Shown here: positions 39,691-51,835 of the stretch, piece by piece
Position numbering within the stretch: the stretch's first letter is position 1
How the letters are laid out: each line of letters opens with the position of its first letter
Assembly (NCBI GenBank): GCA_047967505.1
Contig: CM106539.1
Length of the DNA stretch: 64,000 bases
Strand: one strand, 5' to 3'
From: Dipteris shenzhenensis
Lineage: Eukaryota > Polypodiophyta > Polypodiopsida > Gleicheniales
The notes under the pieces: generated by a model
Databases searched by the model: none
What the model was told of the DNA's origin: nothing
What the model saw: the letters and a program-made list of their open reading frames with translations, nothing else
Translations under genes and position numbers: made by a program

Positions 39691-41780
39691 CGTTTTATAG
39701 AGAGGTTTTTTTTTTTTTTTAGGCCTTAAAATTTATTTTTTCCAATGACAAAATTTTTTAAATTTTCATACATGTTTGAGCTCATAGAGAATTAAAAAAT
39801 GAGAGCATGTACATCAAGCCTTTGAAGCTCATATATTCATGTCCAAGTTTGAGATGAGAAAAATCAAATAAGAGCATTTACATCAACTGTTTCATCTTGA
39901 GCCAAGTCTAAGGCGCCAAGCAAGTCTATCTCAAACTCTATACCGAGTTGATCTCCTATATCATCATCGTACTCTAGTATCGTACGTTCACCTAAAAGTA
40001 TTTGATCATCTTCTTTAATAAAGCTTAAGTGTGGTGATTGATCTTGATGATTGTTGTCTTCCTCGTTAATATCGTGATCTCCATCCTCCTCCCGTGCGAT
40101 GTCATTATGCGCATCTTCCTCTTGCCTCATATGGTGATCTACATCTTCTTCGCTAGATTCATCAATTGGATCCGGCATTGGTAGTGGCATCTCCATATCC
40201 ACGTCTCGATCTTCAAAAATCTGCTTACTTGGTGGTGCAACTTGGATCACGTACCATCTTGGATCAGAACGATTCGGATGAAAAACCACCTATATTGAAG
40301 ATGAAAAATCACGTGCCAAATGTCATCAATTATATATATATCAATGGACTTTAAAAACGAAAGCTTCGACTAAGTAAATCATTAGTATGCATCTGCTCAC
40401 ATTGCTCGGGAAGAACAAAAGTATCACTTTCATCGGTCCAATGTTTGGTGGAGTCTATTGCAAAGAGACCGCTACTATCTTTTCTCACTGTCGCATGGGG
40501 ACCGTTGTAAGTAGTTCTAAACCATTTTACATCAAGAATGAAAATAGTAAATCGCCTGAAATCAATTTCATAGATGTCGCGTATCGTTCCACAATAATCC
40601 AACTGTGAGGAGAGAAGATTGGTATCCGAAGCACTTGCTCGGCTATCTTGTGTGAAGTTAGCCATGACTCCACAATCATACGTGACTCTCTTTGAATCGA
40701 TGCGTTCCACGTGAAAATGTCGTCCATATGACCATAATGCACTGTACTTTTTGTACTGTAAAAGAGCATCATTAAAACAATGAAGATGCACCTATTTTAT
40801 AGCATATATTGCCACAAATAATTACTTAATTACGTCAAGAGATAAGAAACTTACATGCACCATACATCCAGATGATAACTCCCGCTCGCGCTCGTTTATT
40901 GTCTCTCCATCACGTTCGGCTTTACGTACAGCTAGTTGTAGCCAATCAAGTGACATGTGAGTAGGGAGAAGAGCCAGATCTCGTGGATATGGTTGTGATC
41001 GCCTGTACATTACTCTGAATCTCGTCCTTGCATTTATTCTTTCTGCTTTGGCCACTTCATATCTCTCAATCCACTTCTGCATCTCAGGGCTATTGAGGAT
41101 ACAAAACTTATTGAATTTCTCCATTTGCTCTTCGCTCATCTTTCTTTCAATCCCTTTTCCTTGGGGGACCTCGCCAATGATGCGATCATCATCCTTGTTG
41201 TGCCAAGCTTGCGGCATATCAGGATCCGTGGATGCAAGAAACTCTATGATATATACTAATGACTCTTGCACAAGCCATCCCTCTGCCATGCTTGCTTCTG
41301 GTCTTGCTCTTTGTCTTACAAACCCCTTTAAAGTTTTCATAAACCGCTCGAGAAAAAACATCCATCGATTATGAATGGTACCTGCTATAGCCACCTCATC
41401 AACTATGTGCACAAGCAAGTGGACTTGAGTTGTCATAATGCTTGAGGGAAAGTGCTTCTCAAGCAAGCATACGGCTTCGATGGATTCCACCCTAGCCTTC
41501 TTGATGCTTGATATAGAGATCTCTTTTTGAGATATCCACCTATTTCACATGTCCATGCATATGTAAGATATTTGAGATATCCACCTATTTCACATGTCCA
41601 TGAAGAAAATACATAATGCGAATTGATAGTAAGCATACCTCACAATACCACAGATCTTGAATATAGCATTTCTAACATCTTCTTGTAAGCACCCTTTTAT
41701 TGTAACCTTTTATTGTAATTGGAAGGATGAACTATCAAAGCAACAATGAAATCATGTCAACAATATAACATAATAATAAT

Positions 41781-42078
41781 TGTAAAGAATGAGGGAGAGA
41801 GATAGGAGACTCAAGTTCAGCTTTCTTCACAACACACAAAAGAGAGAGGACACAAAGTTGGAGGGTGAAGCCTTTCTTCACTTTTGCACACAACAACAAT
41901 ACAATAGAAGAGGGAAATACCCTATATGTCAAAACCTAGAATACGTGGTTCATATGTGAACCCAAACCAAAAACATACGTGGTAGTCTAACTACACCACG
42001 AGTACAACTAACATAGGCGGTGACATAAATGATAGTCATCCAGGAGATATATCGGGGGTAGAGCTTGATATCTCAACA
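41781..42078 (-). repeat. Copia 3' LTR, 298 bp
   Basis: It begins TGTAAAGAATGAG and ends ATATCTCAACA on the plus strand. It is identical by eye to 46974-47271. The pol stop codon at 42036 lies inside it. Confidence 0.95.
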
Positions 42079-45000
42079 CTCCCCCTCAAGCTCAAATCCA
42101 TCTCACGTACACCAAGCAAGCTCCTAAATCTGTGAAGCTTCTCGGTACCCAATGCCTTCGTAAAAATATCAGCCACCTGCTCCTCAGTGCTGACATAGAC
42201 AAGATCAATCTCACCAGCTAGAACCTTCTCTCTCACAAAGTGATAATGCACCTCAATGTGCTTCGTTCTAGCATGATAAACTGGGTTATTAGCAAGCATG
42301 ATGCTGCTAATGTTGTCACAATGAATGACAACTGCTGCATGAATTGACTGTCCCATATCTGAAAGTAGCTTCCGTAACCAAGCTACCTCACATGCAGCCA
42401 TTGCTGCACCCCTGTACTCAGCCTCTGTGCTCAACAAGGCAACTGTTGGCTGCTTCTTGCTGCTCCAACTGATGGCACCACTCCCAAGGGAAAACATAAA
42501 ACCACTAGTAGATCTCCTGTCTGAGACACTACCAGCCCAGTCAGCATCTGTGTATCCATGTACCTGTAATGCACACCCAGCTTCATAAAACAGTCCATAA
42601 TGCAATGTGGACTTTACATACCGCAGTATGTGCCTAGCCGCATCCAAATGTGGCTTCCTCGGTGCCTGCATAAACTGACTCACCAGCCCCACAGCATAGC
42701 TCAAATCTGGTCTGGTTATAGTCATGTAAATCAAGCTACCTACTATGCGCCTGTACATAGTAATATCTTCAAGAAGCTCACCTGTCTCTGCATTGAGCTT
42801 CACATTCTGCTCCAATGGAACAGAGATAGGCTTACAGCCTGTCATCCCATATTTGGACAGCATGTCCAAACCGTATTGCCTTTGCAACAGCCATATCCCA
42901 CTCGGGGATCTAATAACCTCAATGCCCAAGAAGTAACGCAGCTCTCCCAAATCCTTCATCTCAAATTTCTGCTTCAAAAGCAGCTTCACTTCATTAATGT
43001 CTGCATCACTATCACCTGTAATAATCAAGTCATCAACATAGATGACTACAAGCACAATCCCTCTGTTTGTCCTTTTCACATAAAGTGAAAAATCTGAATT
43101 GGAAATCTGAAATCCAATAGTGACAAGATATTGCTCTATCTTGTCTGACCATGCCCTCGGCGCCTGTTTTAAGCCATACAAGGCTTTGCGCAACCTGCAT
43201 ACAAAATCGGGATGTGAATTATCCTCATAACCTTCCGGCTGCATCATATAAACCTCTTCCTGCAAATCACCATGCAAGAAGGCATTTTTCACATCCATCT
43301 GATGCAAAGACCATCCCTTTGCAGCAGCCATAGCAATTACTGCTCTCACGGTTGCCATCCTTGCAACTGGGCTGAAAGTTTCCTCATAGTTAATTCCATA
43401 TATCTGCGCAAAACCTTTGGCAACCAATCTTGCCTTGTACCTGCTAACAGACCCATCAGCATTGTGCTTTACTTTGTAAACCCACTTGCAGCCAATAGCC
43501 TTCTTATCATGAGGCAAAGGCATCAAATCCCAAGTGTGGTTTGCATCCAAGGCAGCCATCTCTTCATCCATAGCTGCTTCCCAATTTTTATGCCCTGCTG
43601 CATCCTCAAAACATGTGGGCTCTGGCTCCTCTAGAACCTTGACCATATAAGCATAGTGATGTGCTGTATACCCATCATATCTCAGCCTGTCAACTGGATA
43701 CTTAATACGAGTGGACCTCCGTACAACTGGATCAGTTGCAGGAGTCTTTAAATCATGCCTGCTTTTCCTTGCACCAGGTGTAACAACAGAAGGAATCCCA
43801 AGTTCCTCATCAAGGCTCATTTCAGAGCCACTTGACTCTCCATCAACATGAGAGCTACCAGCAGACACATCAAACACTGGAGCATGGTCCACTTTTTCTT
43901 TTCCCTTATGTGATACCTGCACAACACTATCAGGGCTGCCATGTGACGATTCACTAGATCTCAATCTCCCTGTCCATGCATTAGATCCACTAGTAGAGGA
44001 CTCTCTGGGTCCACTCAAGGCTTGAGATTGCTGCTCTGCATTTATTGCAGCATTCCCATTTCCTGCATCTGCATCTCCTACCATAACAGTTGGTGCATAC
44101 CAGCTGCTCATTTCATCAAAAACAACATCTCTGCTCACTTGCATTTTGCGGGTGGAAGGGTTATAACAGCGATACCCTTTCTGGTGCAGAGCATATCCAA
44201 TAAAGATGCATTTTTCTGCCTTTGGATCCAGCTTTGTTCTCTTCTCATCAGGAACATGAACATAAGCTATGCAACCAAATACCTTCAAGTGAGAAATATC
44301 TGGTTTTTGGCCTGTATACATTTCTTCAGGCGTCATGCCATGGACAGCTGCAGTGGGGGTTCTGTTCATAATATAAACAGCAGTTCCTACTGCTTCAGCC
44401 CAAAAATAATCAGGCATGTTTTTCTCATTTAGGATCGCCCGTCCTACTTCTGCAATATGCCTGTTCTTCCTTTCTGCAACCCCATTCTGCTGAGGGGTAG
44501 ACCTGCATGAGTACTTCCTTTGAATTCCCTATTCTTTCATATATTCACAAAATTCTTCTGAAAAGTACTCTCCCCCTCCATCAGATCTTAGCACTTTAAT
44601 ATGAACACCTTTCTCTTTTTCAACTATGGCCTTAAAAGCCTTGAAATGGCTGAACACTTCACTTTTGTGCTTCATAAAATAAATCCACACCTTCCTAGTG
44701 TAGTCATCAATAAACGTCACATAATAATGGCATCCACCAATAGAAGCAGCTTTGGTTGTCCAAACATCTGAATGGATCACTTCCAAAGGTCTTCTGCTCA
44801 CCTTAGCATTTTTGGGAAATGCATGTCTGGCCTGCTTACCCATTTGGCATGCTTCACATACCTTTTGCATTCCCTCAACTCTGAATTTAGGCAAACCTGC
44901 AACAATGTTTTTCGTTTGCATAGATTTCAGCCTTTGTATATTCACGTGCCCAATGCGCTTGTGCCATATCTCAATATCTGCAATGACACCTCTCCCATGC

Positions 45001-46393
45001 GCAAACATAGCAGCTTTCACCTCAGGCATATCAAAATCTAAGGTGAACATTCTGCCATTTTTGTTGCCTTTCGCAACCAAGCGGCACTTATTTTTCAAGT
45101 CCTCAACAAAGCATCCATCAGGATTAAATCTAACCTGCAGACCTTGCTCAACCACATCTGGCCAACTGAAACCAGGTTCTTAGTGATTTTTGGAACATGA
45201 AGTACATCTGCCAAGTACTTCGTTTTGCCATCCTGCATAGCCAATGGCACTTTACCAACCTGCGTAATTGGGTGCGCAGTATCATCACCTGTTTCAACAT
45301 AACCTGGCTTATCCAAATTTCTAACATCATGAAACCACTCACCATGACTGGTCATGTGGTTAGAGGCACCTGAATCAACATACCAAACATCATTGCAAGC
45401 TGCAGCATCTCCTGACATGGAGTTAACCATATGCTGCATCACAAAAAGGTGCTCATTTCTGTCGTCACCATGCCCACTTGATGATGCATAGTTGCTTTGC
45501 TGCAACTTCCCACTTTTGATGTCATTCTGCTTTTTATAGCATGTATTCTCCTTGTGTCCAGGCTTTCCACAATAATAGCATTCTGTGCTGCTATTTACTT
45601 GCTGGTTCCTTTGCCATGAACCACGGCCTCTTTGGCTCCCCCTGCCTCTAGAACTACCACGTCTCCCTCCATAGGACTGGTTTTCCTGTTGTTGCTGCTG
45701 GTTCTGATTTCCTGCACGGCCACCAAAACGGCCTCTTCCTCTAACCCTGCCTCTACCTATATTCGAGTAGAAAGCAGTCTCTTGAGAAGTTGAGGTGGCT
45801 GAACCACCATTCCTTTGCTCTTCACTCAATAAGAGTGCAATAAGTTCCTGAAAATTAGGAAATGTTTCACGGACTCCAATGGATGTCCAAAACTATGCAT
45901 AATCTTTCCCAAGACCATTCAAGGTCACGGACACTAAGTCCTCATCATCAATAGGTGCTCCAATGGAGGCAAGAGAATCTGCAAGGCCTTTCACCTTCAA
46001 GGAATACTCATTTATATTCAGATTTTTCCTTTGCACATTGTGCAACTCCTGCTTTAGTTGCATCTTTCGTGCTTTGGTATTTGTGCTATACAGCTTCACC
46101 AATGTATCCCATGCCTCCTTAGGCGTCTCTACATCCTGTATATGCACAATCATAGAATCTGAAATGCTAACAGACAGCCAATACAAGCATTTTCTGGCTT
46201 TTTCATGCCATTCTTTAAAGGCCTTCAATTCAGCAGGAGTGGGAGCAGCACCCAACACTGGTTCTGCAGTTTCACCACTGATGTACTCCCAAACTCCCTT
46301 TCCCATAAGGAAGTTTGTCATCCTGAACTTCCATGCTTGGAAGTTGTTCTTGTCAAGCTTCTCACTGAAAATGGTAGATAGATTCTCAGACAT
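42036..46393 (-). pseudogene. Copia gag-pol polyprotein with two stops and one frameshift
   Basis: Gag starts at ATG 46393 (UBN2-type gag with KNLNINEYSLKVKGLADSL). A CCHC zinc knuckle (CYYCGKPGHKENTC) lies near 45560 and an aspartic protease (WYVDSGASNHMT) near 45370. The integrase has its zinc segment near 44950, then DVWTTKAASIGG and a core near 44750-44450. Reverse transcriptase covers about 43500-42800 with YVDD near 43040, and RNase H about 42560-42300 (DADWAG, STEAEY). The last 793-codon frame is open. Lesions: TAG at 45893-45895, a two-base (TG) duplication near 45157 shifting the frame, and TAG at 44529-44531. Length and domain order are otherwise complete for a copia element. Confidence 0.9.
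42079..42090 (-). other. Copia polypurine tract
   Basis: The plus strand reads CTCCCCCTCAAG immediately beside the 3' LTR. On the minus strand this is a purine-rich CTTGAGGGGGAG. Confidence 0.8.
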
Positions 46394-46960
46394 TTTACAA
46401 ATCACGAATTGCAACAGCAACCTGTAAACACAGCAAATGCCTCACAAGGGCAAATAGCAAAACTTCTGCAAACAGCCTCACAGGGGCAGATCCGCAACAC
46501 TGACGAAAGTGGTATTTCACCACACAGTCACTTCTTAGTGACGATTTTGCATCAACAGGCAACAGGCATGAATCTGCAACTCCCAATATCTCTGCACACA
46601 GGCATACGATGCAATTTCTGTGGCACCTTTCCACTGACTAGCCGCGCAGTGGTCGCACACAGCGAAAAACAGGGCCTTTTTCTGAGTGCTTGCGAAGAAC
46701 TTCTGCCTTCAAAACGGGCCCCGAAACGGCCTCAAATCAAAAAAATAAAGTCACCAAGGGCTTCGCCCACTCCCGCAGCATATACGGCGCTCTCGCCACA
46801 CCGCGAAGGGCCTCTCAATCTGAAACAGTGCACTCCTGCACTTCTGGCTGTGCTACCTGCAGAGATTTGCTCCCAAACTCGAAATAGGAAAGCAACACTG
46901 GTCCTCTTACCAGGACACCACAAACTTGGCTTGCTTTCTTGAGCTCCTTACCACGAACAA

Positions 46961-46973
46961 GGCTCTGATACCA
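46961..46973 (-). other. Copia primer-binding site
   Basis: The minus strand reads TGGTATCAGAGCC directly at the end of the 5' LTR, matching the 3' end of plant initiator tRNA-Met. Confidence 0.92.
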
Positions 46974-47271
46974 TGTAAAGAATGAGGGAGAGAGATAGGA
47001 GACTCAAGTTCAGCTTTCTTCACAACACACAAAAGAGAGAGGACACAAAGTTGGAGGGTGAAGCCTTTCTTCACTTTTGCACACAACAACAATACAATAG
47101 AAGAGGGAAATACCCTATATGTCAAAACCTAGAATACGTGGTTCATATGTGAACCCAAACCAAAAACATACGTGGTAGTCTAACTACACCACGAGTACAA
47201 CTAACATAGGCGGTGACATAAATGATAGTCATCCAGGAGATATATCGGGGGTAGAGCTTGATATCTCAACA
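46974..47271 (-). repeat. Copia 5' LTR, 298 bp
   Basis: It is identical by eye to 41781-42078 and flanked outside by the ATAAT duplication. Confidence 0.95.
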
Positions 47272-49275
47272 ATAATTACGCTAATGCATCACTATTATCG
47301 GTACACTAATTCTACTTAGAATACCTGTAAGACCTTGTGCCAATCATGGGACTTGAGGCCACTAAGCTTATTGTCCTTTGAAAATGCTCCTTTCAAGCAA
47401 CGCATGTACCCTGTCGGTGTTTGAAAAGAGGCAATGTCTGCCTTGATCGCTGCCTCCTCCCTCGTAGAGAGGATCCACGTTGCTTTCGGGAGGACAACTT
47501 TTCCTGAAGCATGCACTTGGGGCCACCAACGAGACATCCTATTCATAGCACGCAAGTCTTCTCGCACTCCTCTCGAGTCCTTGGAACCAACCAAGTGTGC
47601 CCAAATGGTAGCCCCCACATTCTTAAAGATATGCATGGGATCCAAGAGATGATTGATTTGTAACTGACCCCAATAAGGAAGCTCATGAAAGATCGATAGC
47701 CTCTTCATACCAGGAGGAGGTTCCTCTCCATTCTCCCTCCAAGCTTGAATCCAATCACTTGCTTTCAAATATGATGGTGGTGCATCAAGCTGACCTCCAC
47801 GTGCGAGATGGTCGAGCGGAAGGTATCGAGCATGACCTTCATAAACATTTTTCCTCATATGTTTGGAGTAGCGTGCAAGCAATTTCAGAGCGGGTCCACA
47901 AATAGGACAAGCATGGTACCCGCTTGTAACAAGTCCTGCACGCGTGCATGAATATGTTAGTACAAGACATGCGTGCAAAAGAGAGTAAAAAAAGCATAAT
48001 CCCTCATTGTACATGTAAAGACATAACCACGTACCTGCGCACTCTCCATATCCTGGGTAGTCATGCATGGTCCACATCAAGATACCCCTGACCAAAATAT
48101 CATTGGTATGCCTAGGAGCTTTGGAAATATCAAAGACCTGCACTCCTCTCCATAATATCTGTAACTCCTCTATCAAAGGTGCCATGTACACGTCCATGTT
48201 TTTTGCCTTGTACTTTCCTGGCACAAGTAGTGCAAGCATGAGGTGTCCCTTTTTTATTGTTAGCCATGGTGGGATATTGTAATTCACCACGACTATGGGC
48301 CATGTCGACCAAGATGTCGAGCGTAACCCGAAAGGATTCACGCCGTCCATGGCTAGCCCAAGATGTAAGTTGCGTGGCTCTCTCGCAAAGTCTGGCCACT
48401 GATTATCTATGTGCTTCCAAGCTGCACAATCTGCGGGAATCCTCAATGTGTGATCAGTGGACCGATGAGATGCATGCCATGTCATCAACTCCGCTATGGA
48501 TTTGCATCGAAACATGTGTTGTATTCTTACAATGATGGGAAAGTGTCTTAAGACCTTTACCGGTATCCTCTCACCCTGCAAGTCATCTCTATATCGTTGT
48601 TCCCCACACTTTGTACAACTAGCCAAATCTCCATGCTCACGACGAAAGAGAATACAATCATTGCGGCAAGCATGGATGGTATCATAATCCATACCCACCA
48701 TTGTTAGCATCTTTTTCGCTTCATCTCTTGATGCGGGCATGGTATTTGGTGCAGGCAATATCTTCTGGAGCAACCTATGACAAAGACACTATCCAAATGA
48801 TGATTCTCAAAACAAACAATATCCAAATAATGAGTCAAATTAATGCAAGGGCTAACCTCATTAAGGCCGAGACACTTGTATTCGACCACCCATACTGTAC
48901 TTGTAGATTCAAGATTGAGAGACAAGCACGTAGTTTAGACATCCTAGCACCCTCGTACAATTGTGTTGATTGCAACTCTCGCATTTTGACCTCAGACTCT
49001 GACATCACGTGTACGTGGGATGTAGTGCCCCTAAAAATGGAATCCATCATGTCGACCATACCCTCGTCGTCATCCGGGAGACTATAGTCTTGTTGAAAGT
49101 GAGAAGGTATATGTGTACCCTCGTCACCCTCCTCATCCTGTCATAAGCTCATTCGTGTAAATATAAGATCTTCTATTTCCGGGTATACAATAAGATTGCG
49201 AACTTAAATAGCTTTGACTTACCGATGATCCATCAACATGTGCAACACCAACGAGGGGTACTGGTTCCCGCTCCT

Positions 49276-49522
49276 CTCGGGGGGGTCACTCATCATATGT
49301 AACCCTATCACGTGAGTTCAACAGAAGGATTTTTTTAATTTCTAAAATTTACAGAAATAAATATACATAAGGGACTATTTAAAATAGTTTTGGAAAAAAT
49401 TTACAGATTTGTATAGAAAAGGGGTACATTTTATTCATGAAATTCTTTACAGATAAGGGACTTTAAATATAGCCCTTGAACGCACGTGATATAGAGGGTT
49501 TATACATAGTGACCCCCCTGAG
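49276..49522. mobile_element. 247-bp MITE, copy 2, inside transposase exon 1
   Basis: It has the same length and termini as the copy at 3007, in inverted orientation. The flanking 8-bp duplication is CCGCTCCT (49268-49275 and 49523-49530). Removing one duplication and the element leaves an open frame through exon 1 to a GTAAGT donor at 49222, so the insertion hit coding sequence. Confidence 0.93.
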
Positions 49523-49784
49523 CCGCTCCTCCCCATACATCTGCAAGTGGCGCATGATAATATGACGTTGATGTCGTACTTCTCGCTTGCAATGAGTGCA
49601 ATGACAATATAACCTCTCCGTAAGCCACTTCGTGCTCCCGGGCGTTGGCGCATCATCGGATGAGCTTCCACTCGTCCCTTCCATCTAACCACAACATAAG
49701 CATGAAGAGGAGATATTGACAATTATAAGCATAGCATGTTTAATTTGAGCTTCTCTTGAGGCCATATAAAAAGAATGACGTCGC

Positions 49785-50045
49785 TATATAGTAAGGATTG
49801 AAACAAAAAATCCTATATAGTAAGGCTATATAGTAAGAGGAGATATTGACAATTATAAGTATAGCATGTTTGAGCTTCACTAGAGGCCATATAATAAAAA
49901 AACAGTAAGCGTCGCTATATAGCGACGCTCTGTTCCGTCGCTATATAGCGACGTTTTTAATTTAAAACGTCGCTATATAGCGATGCTTTAAATTAAAAAC
50001 GTCGCTATATAGTGACGAATAAGCGTCACTATATAGCGACGCTGT
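49785..50045. promoter_or_regulatory. Element A central divergent promoter with five end-type palindromes
   Basis: There are five copies of GTCGCTATATAGCGAC or close variants (about 49912-50042), with partial CTATATAG units from 49785. They lie between the transposase ATG (49684, minus) and the likely TnpA-like 5' exon (about 50100-50270, plus). Sharing the motif with both ends suggests autoregulation (inference). Confidence 0.65.
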
Positions 50046-50094
50046 GGGTTAAAACTCGAAACGCCAAAACGCGCGGCGTTTTGCTCAATCCATT

Positions 50095-50270
50095 CCTAAT
50101 CTCTCAAGTAAGCACCCCAAAATCTCCTCCCACCTATTTTCGACGACCTCCCATCTATTCCAAGCAACCTCCCACTCTATTTTCCACTCCTCACCCTTCT
50201 CCTACCTCTTGTACTCCCTCTCTCTCCTTTTTCCCTCTTTGGTTTCCAGAAAGAAAGTTCTTCAAGAGGT
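50095..50270 (+). other. Likely 5' untranslated exon of the TnpA-like gene of element A
   Basis: A C/T-rich leader ends CAAGAG followed by GTGAGT, a good splice donor at 50271. Its position matches the leader exon and donor of element B (16044). The next plausible acceptor before TnpA coding ends at 55238, giving an intron of about 5 kb. Confidence 0.45.
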
Positions 50271-50622
50271 GAGTTTGTTTCAACAATGTAGGTTGTTTGT
50301 TTGTTAGCTTTGGTTTTGTGAGTGTTTCTACTTGTATTGCTAAAGTTGTAAACTAGTTTTCATGCTTGATTTGAAAGGATTGAAACAAAAAACGAGATTT
50401 CAAGAAAGAAAGAAAGAAAACTCACCTCTTCTTCCTATATTTCTCTTCCTTCTCTTTCTCCTTGTCTCCTTAATCTCCTCCTTTCCTTGTCTCCTCAATC
50501 TTCTCTTTCCTTGTCTCCTTTCAAGAAGTTGCTTTTGTGATCTCCTCTTTCCACTAACATCTTATTTGAAAAAATGGGTTGTTTTCTCTCTTTTATAGGG
50601 CCAGTCCACTACACCGAGCGGG

Positions 50623-51641
50623 GGGGACGAGCATTTTCTGAGCGAAATCTTCCGAGCGTCCGAGCGAAGGAAAAAAAAAGCTTCCAACTATGCATAAATA
50701 TGGCAAAAATCGATCAGAAGAAAACATAGTTTTACTTAGAAATATGCAAAGTATTATAGCAATGCCTATTTTATACAAAAATCTTTAGGTGAATCTGTAG
50801 GAATGGTGAGAGCATAATGGGATGGCTTTTGAAGAAACCCACATGTAGAGTAGACTTCTCTATGAAAATTCCCTTATGATCCTTCTTACAACTTTTACTT
50901 AATAGGGGGTGACACTGAAAACCCTCTCTCAACCTATCTTCATGAAAGAGTTTCTTCAAAGAAAACTCATTGAAGCAAGCCATCCAGGTAGTTTCGCCAG
51001 CGAAACCCCTTTGAAGCAAGTCTCCCAAGGTAGTTTCGCTGGCGAAACTACCTTGGACAGCACTTTTAAAAGTGACAGAACTTTCATATCCAATGTCCAA
51101 ATATAGTCATTCAACCACTCAAATTGATCGGAACACCCCATTTGAGCACATCTATGGAGTTATATTTTGGAAAATCTTTCATGTATAGTATTAAATATTA
51201 CATGTATTTTATGAGAGTGATATATAAGCCCAAGTTAATACTTATTTATAGTAATTTAAACTTCTTTAGAAACATGTCCATAAATATGCTATAAAAACAC
51301 TAAAAAGATATTGCCATATGATATAAATGTGTTAATAAGTAATTATATATGCATAGTATTATTACATTGAGAGTGATTATGAGGAATGTTTCTTAAAGGA
51401 ATCAACACTTTTTTAAGGTAATAACAGGGGTACAAAGGGATGTCTCTAAATAAGAAAATTATGTTGTGTAAAAATGAATGAGTGACTAGTCTGTATATTT
51501 TTATGATAAAGGGATCTAGTTCTAGTGAAAATAAAAGTGTAAAAACCATGTTTCCTAAAGAAAAACATTTTTAAAAATCTCTTGAAAAACACGCTCGGAT
51601 AAACCTGCTCATAGGTTTTTGCTCGTAAAATTGACGCATCC
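50623..51641. mobile_element. MULE-like non-autonomous element, about 1,019 bp
   Basis: It is flanked by the 9-bp direct repeat CCGAGCGGG (50614-50622 and 51642-51650). Its ends are imperfect inverted repeats: GGGGACGAGCATTTT...GAGCG on the left and GGATGCGTCAATTTT...GAGC on the right strand-complement. A 9-bp duplication fits Mutator-like elements. There is no coding capacity. Because the flanks also contain a roughly 46-bp tandem duplication, the boundaries are tentative. Confidence 0.45.
51025..51056. repeat. 32-bp palindrome GGTAGTTTCGC/GCGAAACTACC
   Basis: Two 15-bp arms flank a 2-bp centre. A shorter copy of its core, GTTTCGCCAGCGAAAC, lies about 40 bp upstream (near 50990). Confidence 0.85.
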
Positions 51642-51650
51642 CCGAGCGGG

Positions 51651-51835
51651 ACATACTCTCTCTTTTGTGGGACCAGTCCACTACACCGAGCGGGACATAC
51701 TTTTACAGGTAAGTGCTTCCTCTTCTTTCCATTTAATATTTTTGTTATTTGCATTGGCCTGCAGCTAGCACCTTAAGCGCTAGCTACAGTGATGGGCGTA
51801 GGAACCCTCTCTTCCCCTCTCTCTCTTTCCGTCTT
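51651..51835 (+). repeat. Left arm of a large inverted repeat
   Basis: The stretch CTCTCTTTTGTGGGACCAGT...GATGGGCGTAGGAACCC is found in reverse complement at about 59570-59735 with roughly 90 percent identity by eye. It includes AG/GTAAGT and CTGCAG sequences that could act as a small intron. An upstream copy of its first 40 bp is at about 50583-50622. Confidence 0.85.

Larger units (their letters stand above)
41781..47271 (-). mobile_element. Ty1/copia LTR retrotransposon, very recent insertion
   Basis: The 5,491-bp element has two 298-bp LTRs that I find identical by eye (TGTAAAG...CTCAACA). A perfect 5-bp duplication ATAAT flanks it (41776-41780 and 47272-47276). A 13-nt match to the initiator-tRNA-Met primer site adjoins the 5' LTR. 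Integrase precedes reverse transcriptase, which defines copia. The corresponding position in element C is uninterrupted, confirming the boundaries. Gag-pol carries three lesions despite the identical LTRs. Confidence 0.97.
39864..49684 (-). pseudogene. TNP2-type transposase of element A, interrupted by a MITE and carrying copia in an intron
   Basis: The start codon is at 49684. Exon 1 (49684-49223) encodes a zinc finger (CHCTHC...HLQMYG) and is split by the MITE. Next exons are 49137-48857 and 48774-48035, a 99-nt in-phase intron, 47935-47325, 41694-41639, 41506-40855, about 40791-40393, and 40289-39864. TNP2/Transposase_21 motifs are CILFRREHGD, CTKCGEQRY, AMDGVNPFG, WTMHDYPGYGE and HACPICGPA. 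DUF4218 (HNRWMFFLERFMKTLKGF) and DUF4216 (DVKWFRTTY) types follow, then a long acidic tail. Apart from the MITE I see no stop in these exons. The splice donor after the DUF4216 exon looks degraded in A and C compared with B. The copia element lies in the 47324-41695 intron. Confidence 0.8.

Noticed and set aside
42600-43634. Plus-strand frames of 120-162 codons within the copia element
   Set aside because: They are antisense shadows of the reverse transcriptase frame.
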